Of a stretch of DNA of 33,266 nucleotides, positions 23,864-31,076 are shown in pieces (positions within the stretch are counted from its first letter, which is position 1; each line of letters starts with the position of its first letter). The notes under the pieces are model-generated. The model did no database searches and was not told where the DNA came from. It saw only the letters and a program-made list of their open reading frames with translations. Origin of the DNA: Thauera phenylacetica B4P (GTDB taxonomy: Bacteria > Pseudomonadota > Gammaproteobacteria > Burkholderiales > Rhodocyclaceae); the NCBI RefSeq assembly GCF_000310225.1, contig NZ_AMXF01000024.1:1-33266 (forward strand), read 5' to 3'. A program made the translations under genes and the position numbers.

Positions 23864-24409
23864 ATGACCACGCGTCCGCATCCCACCACCAAGCAACTGC
23901 TGGACCAGTTCAACAACGAGCCCGACTACAGCGACGTCAGCCAGGACGACGCCGAGGCCTTGTCGCGCGACCGCATCCCGGTGCGCTCGCTGACCGCGGC
24001 CGACTTCGACGCCGTCGTGCGCATCGACCGTCGCAGCACCGGCCATGACCGCAGCGCCTACTACCGCCGCAAGTTCGACGAGGCGCTCGGCGAGTCCGGC
24101 GTCCGCGTCTCGGTTGTCGCCGAGCAGGACGGCATGGTCGCGGGCTTCCTGATGGCACGGGTCGACTTCGGCGAGTTCGGCCGCGCCGCCACCGCCGCGG
24201 TGATCGACACCATCGGCGTCGATGCGGCGGCCAGCGGCAAGCACGTCGGCCGTGCGCTCGTGTCGCAGCTGCTCGCCAACCTGACCTCGCTGCACGTCGA
24301 GTCGGTGCGCACCGAGGTCGAGTGGAACCGCTTCGGCCTGCTGCGCTTCCTCGACCGCTGCGGCTTCCGTCCCGGCCAGCAGCTGTCGCTGTCGCGCCCG
24401 CTCGTCTGA
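23864..24409 (+). CDS. GNAT-family N-acetyltransferase, second of a tandem pair
   Basis: This 181-residue protein resembles the preceding gene but has an extra ~35-residue, Asp/Gln-rich N-terminal extension (HPTTKQLLDQFNNEPDYSD). Its GNAT core reads IPVRSLTAADFDAVVRID, VVAEQDGMVAGFLMARVD, IDTIGVDAAASGKHVGRALV and FLDRCGFRPGQ. The acetyl-CoA loop GKHVGRA lacks the first Arg/Gln of the usual Q/RxxGxG/A motif (Lys instead). It may therefore be the less active or regulatory partner. It follows the first GNAT gene by 35 bases and is most simply a duplicated, diverged pair that might form a heterodimer. Confidence 0.8.
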   Translation: MTTRPHPTTKQLLDQFNNEPDYSDVSQDDAEALSRDRIPVRSLTAADFDAVVRIDRRSTGHDRSAYYRRKFDEALGESGVRVSVVAEQDGMVAGFLMARVDFGEFGRAATAAVIDTIGVDAAASGKHVGRALVSQLLANLTSLHVESVRTEVEWNRFGLLRFLDRCGFRPGQQLSLSRPLV

Positions 24410-24425
24410 GCGTTCGTGGCGAACC

Positions 24426-24457
24426 CGCCCGGGGCCCGCGCATGCGGGCTCCGGGCG
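24426..24457 (+). other. GC-rich hairpin between the GNAT pair and the SDR gene
   Basis: CGCCCGGGGCCCGC (24426-24439) pairs with GCGGGCTCCGGGCG (24444-24457) around a GCAT loop, with a single G-U pair. There is no T run after it. Its likely effect is on mRNA stability or partial attenuation inside the operon. Confidence 0.6.
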
Positions 24458-24484
24458 CACGCACTTCCGGAGAGGGATCGATAC

Positions 24485-25195
24485 ATGGCTTTTGATGGAA
24501 AACTGGCCGGACAGGTCGCGATCGTCACCGGCGGCGCACGCGGCATCGGGCGCACGATCACCGATGCGCTGGTCGCGCGCGGCGCGCGGGTTCATGTCTT
24601 CGACATGACCGACAGCAACGAGTCGGAGGGCGTGCTGCACCGGGTGAACGTGGCCGATGCGCAGTCGGTCGCCGACGCGGTCGCGCAACTTCCCGAGCCG
24701 GCGACGCTGCTGGTCAATAACGCGGGCATCACCCGTGACCGCAGCCTGCTGAAGATGAGCGACGACGAATGGCGCTCGGTGCTCGACGTGAATCTGAGCG
24801 GTGCCTTCCACATGCTGCGCGCCTGTGCGCCCGGCATGATCGCGGCCGGCAGCGGCCGGATCGTCAACATCACCTCGATCAACGGCCTGCGCGGCAAGTT
24901 CGGCCAGGCCAACTACACGGCGGCGAAGGCCGGCATGATCGGTCTCACCAAGACCGCCGCGCGCGAGCTCGGCCCCAAGGGCATCACCGTCAACGCGGTC
25001 GCGCCCGGCATGGTCATGACCGAAATGGCGCGCGCGCTGCCGGCCGAGGTGCTCGAGCGGGCACTGCAGGAGTCGGTGATGCGCGAACTCGCCACCCCGG
25101 ACGACATCGCCGCGGCGGTCGTCTTCCTGCTGTCGGACATGGCGCGCATGATCACCGGCGAGGTGATCCGGGTGGACGCCGGGCAGTACGTCTGA
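24485..25195 (+). CDS. Short-chain dehydrogenase/reductase (FabG/PhaB-like)
   Basis: This 236-residue protein is a classical SDR. It has TGGARGIGR near residue 15, NNAG at 78-81, S131, Y144 and K148 of the catalytic set, and a final GEVIRVDAGQYV. D40 at the end of the second beta strand favours NAD(H) over NADP(H). The ATG at 24485 has GGAGAGGGA upstream. It is the last gene of the bcr operon. By position it could be the 3-hydroxyacyl-CoA dehydrogenase for 3-hydroxypimelyl-CoA, the product of Oah, but SDR sequence alone cannot prove the substrate; a general 3-oxoacyl reductase is the alternative. Confidence 0.8.
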   Translation: MAFDGKLAGQVAIVTGGARGIGRTITDALVARGARVHVFDMTDSNESEGVLHRVNVADAQSVADAVAQLPEPATLLVNNAGITRDRSLLKMSDDEWRSVLDVNLSGAFHMLRACAPGMIAAGSGRIVNITSINGLRGKFGQANYTAAKAGMIGLTKTAARELGPKGITVNAVAPGMVMTEMARALPAEVLERALQESVMRELATPDDIAAAVVFLLSDMARMITGEVIRVDAGQYV

Positions 25196-25381
25196 AACAT
25201 CGCAAAGCGGCATGGGCAGCCGCATTGCGCGTAGCATGCATCACGCCCGCGGGGCGCGGAATCGTCTACCATTGAGACGCTTTTCGTGGAACCGCAGGTA
25301 TCGGGTTTCATCGGGTGGCAAGAAGGGCGGCCCGTCATGGTCAGGCGGGTCGTCTAATCCATAACGACCGGAGGAGATACC
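25196..25381 (+). other. Spacer between the bcr operon and the transporter genes
   Basis: This contains an imperfect hairpin (GCAAAGCGGC at 25202-25211 with GCCGCATTGC at 25219-25228), which could end the bcr transcript although no T run follows. Neither the FNR-like box nor the CGTTNACGTNAACG motif occurs here. GGAGGAG at 25371-25377 is the ribosome binding site of the next gene. No clear promoter was recognised. Confidence 0.4.
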
Positions 25382-26530
25382 ATGAAACTGAAGAAGACCC
25401 TGTTCGTCGCGCTCGGCCTCGCCTTCGCGGCGGGTGCCGCCCATGCCCAGCTCAAGGTGGGGATCACCGTCTCGGCCACCGGCCCGGCCGCCTCGCTCGG
25501 CATCCCCGAGCGCAACACCGTCGAGCTGATGCCCAAGGAGATCGGCGGGCAGAAAGTAACCTACATCGTCCTCGACGACGCCTCGGACACCACCAGCGCG
25601 GTCAAGAACATCCGCAAGCTCGTCTCCGAGGACAAGGTCGACGTGGTGCTCGGCTCGACCACCTCGCCCAACTCGCTCGGCATGATCGACGTCGCGGCCG
25701 AATCGCAGACCCCGATGATCGCCTGGGCCGCCTCCAGCCGTATCGTCGAGCCGGTGGACGAGAAGCGGCGCTGGGTGTTCAAGACGCCGCAGAACGACTC
25801 CCACATGTCGACCGCGATCGTCTCCCACATGACGAGCAACAACGTCAAGAACGTGGCCTTCATCGGCTTCGCCGATGCCTACGGCGAGGGCTGGTACGAG
25901 CAGTTCAAGTCGGTCGCCGAGGCGCGCGGGATCAAGATCGTCGCCAACGAGCGCTTCACTCGCACCGACACCTCCGTCACCGGCCAGGTGCTCAAGATGA
26001 TGGCGGCCAAGCCGGACGCCATGTTCATCGCCGGCTCCGGCACGCCGGCGGCGCTGCCGCAGAAGACGCTCAAGGAGCGCGGCTGGTCGGGCAAGGTCTA
26101 CCAGACCCACGGCGTGGCCAACAACGACTTCCTGCGCGTCTGTGGTGCCGACTGCGAGGGTACGCTGCTGCCGGCCGGCCCGGTGCTGGTCGCCGACCAG
26201 CTGCCCGACGACAACCCGGTCAAGGCGAGCGCGATGACCTACATCAAGGCCTACGAGGCGGCGCACGGCAAGGGCAGCGTGTCGACCTTCGGCGCGCACG
26301 CCTGGGATTCGGGCGTGATGCTGCAGGCCGCCGTTCCCGAGGCGCTCAAGAAGGCCCAGCCCGGCACCGCCGAGTTCCGCGCCGCGCTGCGTGACGCGCT
26401 CGAGGGCATGAAGGAGGTCGCCGGGGCCCACGGCGTGTTCACGATGGGCCCGAACGACCACCTCGGTCTCGACCAGCGCGCACGCGTGATGGTGCAGATC
26501 CAGAAGGGCGCCTGGAAGCTCGTCCAGTAA
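25382..26530 (+). CDS. ABC transporter, periplasmic substrate-binding protein (LivJ/LivK-like)
   Basis: This 382-residue protein starts with a signal peptide (MKLKKTLFVALGLAFAAGAA) with likely cleavage after residue 22 (AHA before QLKVG). The mature part has the periplasmic-binding-protein type I fold (VGITVSATGPAASLGIPERNTVELM, VDVVLGSTTSPNSLGMIDVAAE) found with branched-chain amino acid transporters. In anaerobic aromatic degraders such binding proteins often serve aromatic acids, and its place after the bcr operon suggests benzoate, phenylacetate or a related compound. The sequence does not show the ligand. Confidence 0.87.
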   Translation: MKLKKTLFVALGLAFAAGAAHAQLKVGITVSATGPAASLGIPERNTVELMPKEIGGQKVTYIVLDDASDTTSAVKNIRKLVSEDKVDVVLGSTTSPNSLGMIDVAAESQTPMIAWAASSRIVEPVDEKRRWVFKTPQNDSHMSTAIVSHMTSNNVKNVAFIGFADAYGEGWYEQFKSVAEARGIKIVANERFTRTDTSVTGQVLKMMAAKPDAMFIAGSGTPAALPQKTLKERGWSGKVYQTHGVANNDFLRVCGADCEGTLLPAGPVLVADQLPDDNPVKASAMTYIKAYEAAHGKGSVSTFGAHAWDSGVMLQAAVPEALKKAQPGTAEFRAALRDALEGMKEVAGAHGVFTMGPNDHLGLDQRARVMVQIQKGAWKLVQ

Positions 26531-26543
26531 GCCTCGCTCGCGC

Positions 26544-26574
26544 GCGGTCGCCGGGCCTGCGGCGCGGCGACCGC
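26544..26574 (+). terminator. Hairpin after the binding-protein gene (attenuator or mRNA stabiliser)
   Basis: GCGGTCGCCG (26544-26553) pairs perfectly with CGGCGACCGC (26565-26574), followed by CCTTTCCCC. It lies 14 bases after the binding-protein stop. Hairpins here are common in ABC operons, where the binding protein must be made in excess over the membrane parts. Full termination is unlikely because the other transporter genes follow. Confidence 0.5.
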
Positions 26575-26644
26575 CCTTTCCCCATCAGTCGGTCCACTCG
26601 ATCGCGCTCCGTCTCATGACCGGGGCGCGCGGAGGCTCGCGCCC

Positions 26645-27682
26645 ATGGATTTTCAGATTGCATTGATCCTCGGCCAGGATGGCATCACCAACGGCGCCAT
26701 CTATGCGCTGCTCGCGCTCGCGCTCGTGCTGGTGTTCGCCGTCACCCGGGTGATCTTCATTCCGCAGGGAGAGTTCGTCGCCTATGGCGCGCTCACCCTC
26801 GCGATGATCGGTAACAACGTCTTCCCCGCCACGGCCTGGCTGCTGCTCGGCGCCGGGGTCGCCGTCGCCGCCCTCGACGGGCTCGGCGCGCTGCGGGCCG
26901 GGCAGGCGCGCAAGCTGCCTCGCGTGCTCGCGGTCAATGTCGGCTACCCGCTCGCGGTGATCGCACTCCTGCGCCTGCTGCCGCTGGCCGAGCTCGGCCT
27001 CGCGGTGCAGATCCTGCTCGCCATGCTGGTCGTGGTGCCGCTCGGGCCGATGATGTACCGCATCGTCTATCAGCCGATCGCCGAGGCCACGGTGCTGGTG
27101 CTGTTGATCGTCTCGGTCGCCTCCCACGTCGCCATGGTGGGCCTGGGGCTGCTGTTCTTCGGCGCGGAGGGATACCGCACGCCGCCGCTCTCCGATGCAC
27201 GCTTCGACCTCGGTTCGCTGTCGATCAGCGGACAGACGATCTGGGTGGTCGCAGCCTCGATCGTGCTGATCGTCGCGCTCGCGCTGTTCTTCGGCCGCAC
27301 GATCTACGGCAAGGCCTTGCGCGCCACCGCCATCAACCGCAACGGCGCCCGCCTGATGGGGATCCCGCCCGCGCTCGCCGGCAAGCTCACCTTCCTGCTC
27401 GCAGCGCTGATCGGCGTCCTGTCGGGCGTGCTGATCTCGCCGATCACCACGATCTACTACGACAGCGGCTTCCTGATCGGCCTCAAGGGCTTCGTCGCCG
27501 CGATCATCGGCGGGCTGGCGAGCTATCCGCTCGCCGCCTTTGGTGCGGTGCTGGTCGGCCTGCTCGAATCCTTCAGCTCGTTCTGGGCGAGCGCCTACAA
27601 GGAGGTCCTGGTGTTCACGCTGATCATCCCGGTGCTGGTGTGGCGCTCCCTGACCAGCCACCACGTGGAGGAAGAGGAATGA
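26645..27682 (+). CDS. ABC transporter permease (LivH-like)
   Basis: This 345-residue integral membrane protein has about eight hydrophobic segments. It starts with FQIALILGQDGITNGAIYALLALALVLVFAVTRVIF, which is typical of LivH, and has LRATAINRNGARLMGIPPALAGKLTF near the coupling loop. GGAGG at 26631 precedes the ATG at 26645. Its TGA overlaps the next ATG (ATGA), so it is coupled to the fused permease-ATPase. It is somewhat longer than usual LivH (about 290-310), owing to an extra segment near residues 65-105. Confidence 0.87.
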   Translation: MDFQIALILGQDGITNGAIYALLALALVLVFAVTRVIFIPQGEFVAYGALTLAMIGNNVFPATAWLLLGAGVAVAALDGLGALRAGQARKLPRVLAVNVGYPLAVIALLRLLPLAELGLAVQILLAMLVVVPLGPMMYRIVYQPIAEATVLVLLIVSVASHVAMVGLGLLFFGAEGYRTPPLSDARFDLGSLSISGQTIWVVAASIVLIVALALFFGRTIYGKALRATAINRNGARLMGIPPALAGKLTFLLAALIGVLSGVLISPITTIYYDSGFLIGLKGFVAAIIGGLASYPLAAFGAVLVGLLESFSSFWASAYKEVLVFTLIIPVLVWRSLTSHHVEEEE

Positions 27683-29493
27683 AAACTGCGCTCTCTCCGC
27701 GCCTGGTGCTGGCCGCGTTCGTCGCACTGCTGCTCGTGGCGCCGCTGGTGTTGCCGGCCTTCTACATCACCCTGCTCAACTACATCGGCCTCTACGCCAT
27801 GGTCGCGCTCGGGCTGGTGCTGCTCACCGGTGTGGGCGGCCTGACCAGCTTCGGCCAGGGGGCCTTCGTCGGTCTGGGCGCCTATACGACCGCGCTGCTC
27901 ACCACCTCGGCCGAGCTCCCCGGCTGGCTCGGCTGGGCCGGCGGCTCGCCCTGGCTCGCCTTGCTGGTGGGCCTGGTGTTCACCTGCGTGGTCGCCTTCC
28001 TGATCGGCAAGCTGACGCTGCGCCTGTCCGGGCACTACCTGCCGCTGGCGACCATCGCCTGGGGCCTGAGCCTGTACTTCCTGTTCGGCACCATGGCCTT
28101 CCTCGGCGGCCACACCGGCCTCACCGGCATCCCGCCGATCTCGGTGTTCGGCTACGAGCTGCGCCAGGGCGAGGAGGTGTACTACCTGATCTGGCTGTTC
28201 GTGCTCGCTGGCGTGCTGACCACCAGCAACCTGCTCGACTCGCGCGAGGGCAGGGCGATCCGCGCGCTCAAGGGTGGCATGGTGATGGCCGAGGCGATGG
28301 GCGTCGACACCGCGCGCTCGCGCATGGTGATCTTCATCCTCGCCGCCTTGCTCGCCTGCGCTTCGGGCTGGCTGTACGCGCACATGCAGCGCTTCGTGAA
28401 TCCGACGCCGTTCGGCCTGCACATCGGCATCGAGTATCTGTTCATGGCGGTGGTCGGCGGCGCGGCGCACGTCTGGGGCGCGCTCGTCGGCGCGGGCGTG
28501 ATCACCGTGCTCAAGCAGTGGCTGCAGGACCTGCTGCCCAAGCTCTTCGGTACGAGCGGCAACTTCGAGGTGATCTTCTTCGGGGTGCTGATGGTGCTGG
28601 TGCTGCACAAGGCGCGCGGCGGGTTGTGGCCGATCCTGGTGTCCGGGTTCAAGCGCTTCATCCCGGTCGCGGCGCAGCGTCGGACCGTCGATCGCGACGC
28701 GGTGGCGCTGCCGCGGCGCGAGCTGCCGGCCGCCGGCAGCGTGCTGCTCGAGGCCAAGGCGGTCACGCGGCGCTTCGGCGGCCTGCTCGCCAACAACAAC
28801 ATGAGCCTGGAGGTGCGCGCCGGCGAGATCCTCGCCCTGATCGGCCCCAACGGCGCCGGCAAGAGCACGATGTTCAACCAGGTCTCGGGTGTGGATACGC
28901 CGACCTCGGGCGAAGTCCTATTCCTCGGCGAGTCGGTGGTCGGCAAGGGCTCGCGCACGATCGCACGCATGGGCATGAGCCGCACCTTCCAGCACGTGCG
29001 CCTCCTGCCCACCATGAGCGTGCTCGAAAACGTCGCCATCGGCGCACACATGCGTGGCTCGAGCGGCGTGCTGTCGGCGGCGTGGCGGATGGAACGCTCC
29101 GAAGAGGCACGCCTGCTCGCCGAGGCGGCTCGCCAGATCGAGCGCGTCGGGCTCGGCGAGCACATGTTCGACGAGGCCGGCAGCCTCGCGCTCGGCCAGC
29201 AGCGCATCCTCGAGATCGCGCGTGCGCTCGCCTCCGACCCCTGCCTGCTGCTGCTCGACGAGCCGGCCGCCGGCTTGCGCTACAAGGAGAAGGAGGCGCT
29301 CGGCGACCTGCTGCGCAAGCTGCGCGCCGAGGGCATGGGCGTGCTGCTGGTCGAGCACGACATGGACTTCGTGATGGGCCTGGTCGATCGCGTGGTGGTG
29401 ATGGAGTTCGGCGAGAAGATCGCCGAGGGCCTGCCGGAGGACGTGCAGCGCGACCCGGCCGTGCTCGCGGCCTATCTTGGGGGAGAAGACTGA
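27679..29493 (+). CDS. ABC transporter permease-ATPase fusion (LivM-LivG)
   Basis: This 604-residue protein joins a LivM permease (residues about 1-315, many membrane segments, GLTSFGQGAFVGLGAYTTALL near 50) to a LivG ATPase (about 355-604) through a charged linker. The ATPase has Walker A GPNGAGKST at 389-397, signature LALGQQR at 503-509, and Walker B LLLLDEPAAGL near 533. Such LivM-LivG fusions are known in proteobacteria. It overlaps the ATG of the LivF-like gene by one base. Confidence 0.9.
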   Translation: MKTALSPRLVLAAFVALLLVAPLVLPAFYITLLNYIGLYAMVALGLVLLTGVGGLTSFGQGAFVGLGAYTTALLTTSAELPGWLGWAGGSPWLALLVGLVFTCVVAFLIGKLTLRLSGHYLPLATIAWGLSLYFLFGTMAFLGGHTGLTGIPPISVFGYELRQGEEVYYLIWLFVLAGVLTTSNLLDSREGRAIRALKGGMVMAEAMGVDTARSRMVIFILAALLACASGWLYAHMQRFVNPTPFGLHIGIEYLFMAVVGGAAHVWGALVGAGVITVLKQWLQDLLPKLFGTSGNFEVIFFGVLMVLVLHKARGGLWPILVSGFKRFIPVAAQRRTVDRDAVALPRRELPAAGSVLLEAKAVTRRFGGLLANNNMSLEVRAGEILALIGPNGAGKSTMFNQVSGVDTPTSGEVLFLGESVVGKGSRTIARMGMSRTFQHVRLLPTMSVLENVAIGAHMRGSSGVLSAAWRMERSEEARLLAEAARQIERVGLGEHMFDEAGSLALGQQRILEIARALASDPCLLLLDEPAAGLRYKEKEALGDLLRKLRAEGMGVLLVEHDMDFVMGLVDRVVVMEFGEKIAEGLPEDVQRDPAVLAAYLGGED

Positions 29494-30260
29494 TGGCGAC
29501 GAACAACCGTGCCGATCGTCCGGTGCTGAAGGTCGAGGGCCTGTGCGTGTCCTACGGCAAGGTCGAGGCGCTCACCGACGCCAGCATCACGGTGGGGGAG
29601 GGCCAGATCGTCACCGTGATCGGCCCCAACGGCGCCGGCAAGACCACCATGCTGTCGGCGATCATGGGGCTGTTGCCCTCGCGTGGCCGCATCGAGTTCG
29701 ACAGCGTGGCGATGGTGGCGCCGGAGGTCGAGACCATGGTCGCGAGCGGGATGAACCTGGTCCCGGAGAAGCGCGAGCTCTTCGGCGAGATGAGCGTGGA
29801 GGACAACCTCGTGCTCGGCGCCTTCCAGCGCTACCGCATGGGCCTGCGCGACCACGCGCAGACGATGGAGGAGATCTTCACGCTCTTCCCGCGCCTGCGC
29901 GAGCGCCGCACGCAGATGGCCGGCACCCTCTCGGGCGGAGAACGCCAGATGCTGGCGGTCGGTCGCGCGCTGATGGCCAAGCCCAAGCTGCTGATGCTGG
30001 ACGAGCCCAGCCTGGGGCTGGCGCCTCTGATCACGCGCGAGATCTTCCGCATCGTCACCCAGCTGCGCAGCCGCGGGGTGTCCATCCTGCTGGTCGAGCA
30101 GAACGCTCGCGCAGCGCTGCAGGTGGCCGACTATGCCTACGTGCTCGAGACCGGCGGGGTCGCCATGGAGGGCCCCGCCTCCGAGCTCGCCGGCGACCGC
30201 CGCGTGATCGACGCCTACCTCGGCGTGGGCGGCAAGCACCAGGAGATGCTCGCGACGTAA
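29493..30260 (+). CDS. ABC transporter ATPase (LivF-like)
   Basis: This 255-residue ATPase has Walker A GPNGAGKTT at residues 44-52, the family signature LSGGERQML near 148, and LLMLDEPSLGLAPLI near 168. The ATG at 29493 overlaps the previous TGA, consistent with stoichiometric synthesis. Its own stop, TAA at 30258-30260, lies in the first unit of a heptamer array. It completes the transporter (binding protein, LivH, LivM-G, LivF). Confidence 0.9.
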   Translation: MATNNRADRPVLKVEGLCVSYGKVEALTDASITVGEGQIVTVIGPNGAGKTTMLSAIMGLLPSRGRIEFDSVAMVAPEVETMVASGMNLVPEKRELFGEMSVEDNLVLGAFQRYRMGLRDHAQTMEEIFTLFPRLRERRTQMAGTLSGGERQMLAVGRALMAKPKLLMLDEPSLGLAPLITREIFRIVTQLRSRGVSILLVEQNARAALQVADYAYVLETGGVAMEGPASELAGDRRVIDAYLGVGGKHQEMLAT

Positions 30261-30359
30261 GGGGTGAGGTGCGGGGTGTGAGGAGCGGTGGGGGCGGGGC
30301 GCTCGTGGCGTTTCCGGCTGCGCGGGTTTCGCGCCTCACGCCTCGCGCCTTACTCCTCA
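30257..30359. repeat. Inverted heptamer arrays after the LivF-like gene
   Basis: The left arm has units GTAAGGG, GTGAGGT, GCGGGGT, GTGAGGA (30257-30284). The right arm has the inverted units CGCCTCA, CGCCTCG, CGCCTTA, CTCCTCA (30332-30359). They can form a long imperfect hairpin with a loop of about 45 bases, and the left arm contains the TAA of the LivF-like gene. This is the same sequence family as at 11671 and 11881. Confidence 0.65.
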
Positions 30360-30406
30360 CCGCGCGCTAAACTCGCGGCTTCGACGCTTATCGGGCCCGC
30401 TCCGCG

Positions 30407-30874
30407 ATGAAGAAACGCTCCGCCGTCCTCCGCTCCTCCCTTTTCGCCGTGCTTTGCACCGCAGCCTGGTCCGCCGCTGCGCAGGGCGTCACGGCCAGCC
30501 TCCCGGTCGTCGAGCTCGGGGCCGGGATGTACCGCATCGAGGCCGAGGTGGCCCACACCGCCGAGGCGCGCCAGACCGGGCTGATGCACCGCGTGGCGAT
30601 GCCGCTGCAGCGCGGCATGGTGTTCGTGTTCGCCGAGGACGCGGTGCACTGCATGTGGATGCGCAACACCCACCTGGCGCTGTCGGTCGCCTTCATCGAC
30701 GCCGGCGGAAAGATCCTCAACATCGAGCGCATGGCGCCACGCACCGAGGACAACCACTGCGCGGCGGCGCCGGCGCGCTTCGCGCTCGAGATGAACGCCG
30801 GCTGGTTCGAGGAGCGCGGGATCGCCCCGGGCGCAGTGCTGCGCGGCATCGAGCGCCTGCCCGCGGCACGCTGA
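30407..30874 (+). CDS. DUF192 protein, exported
   Basis: This 155-residue protein begins with a signal peptide (MKKRSAVLRSSLFAVLCTAA, cleavage near AAQG). The mature part is a DUF192 domain: VEVAH-type start (IEAEVAHTAEARQTGLMHR), MPLQRGMVFVF, HCMWMRNTHLALSVAFID and ALEMNAGWFEERGIAPG. Two histidines and the WMRNT segment are conserved in this family. Its biochemical function is unknown. It is a single gene between the transporter and flagellar genes, with no evident link to either. Confidence 0.85.
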   Translation: MKKRSAVLRSSLFAVLCTAAWSAAAQGVTASLPVVELGAGMYRIEAEVAHTAEARQTGLMHRVAMPLQRGMVFVFAEDAVHCMWMRNTHLALSVAFIDAGGKILNIERMAPRTEDNHCAAAPARFALEMNAGWFEERGIAPGAVLRGIERLPAAR

Positions 30875-31076
30875 CGGGCGCCCGGGCGGGTCGAGGGGCC
30901 GCCCGCAGGGCACGTTGGACGACAGCGCCTCGGTGGCGCCCGCACAAAGCGCAGAATTGCAGCCCTTTCCGGCGTGTTTTCCGCGTCCGGCCCTTGCCGG
31001 CGCCGGCCGATAATCCGCACACGTCGTCGCGCGCCCGCATGCCTGCGGTGCGGCGCGGCGGTGGACGGAGCCGGCC
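30875..31076 (+). other. Spacer before flhB
   Basis: Two hundred GC-rich bases hold no supported gene. GCCGATAA at 31006-31013 matches the flagellar sigma-28 -10 consensus, but no matching -35 lies upstream, so I give it little weight. GGAG at 31067-31070 is the ribosome binding site of flhB. Confidence 0.4.

Noticed and set aside
31006-31013. GCCGATAA as a sigma-28 flagellar promoter before flhB
   Set aside because: The -10 matches exactly but the expected TAAA-type -35 is absent at the proper spacing (a GC-rich sequence lies there).
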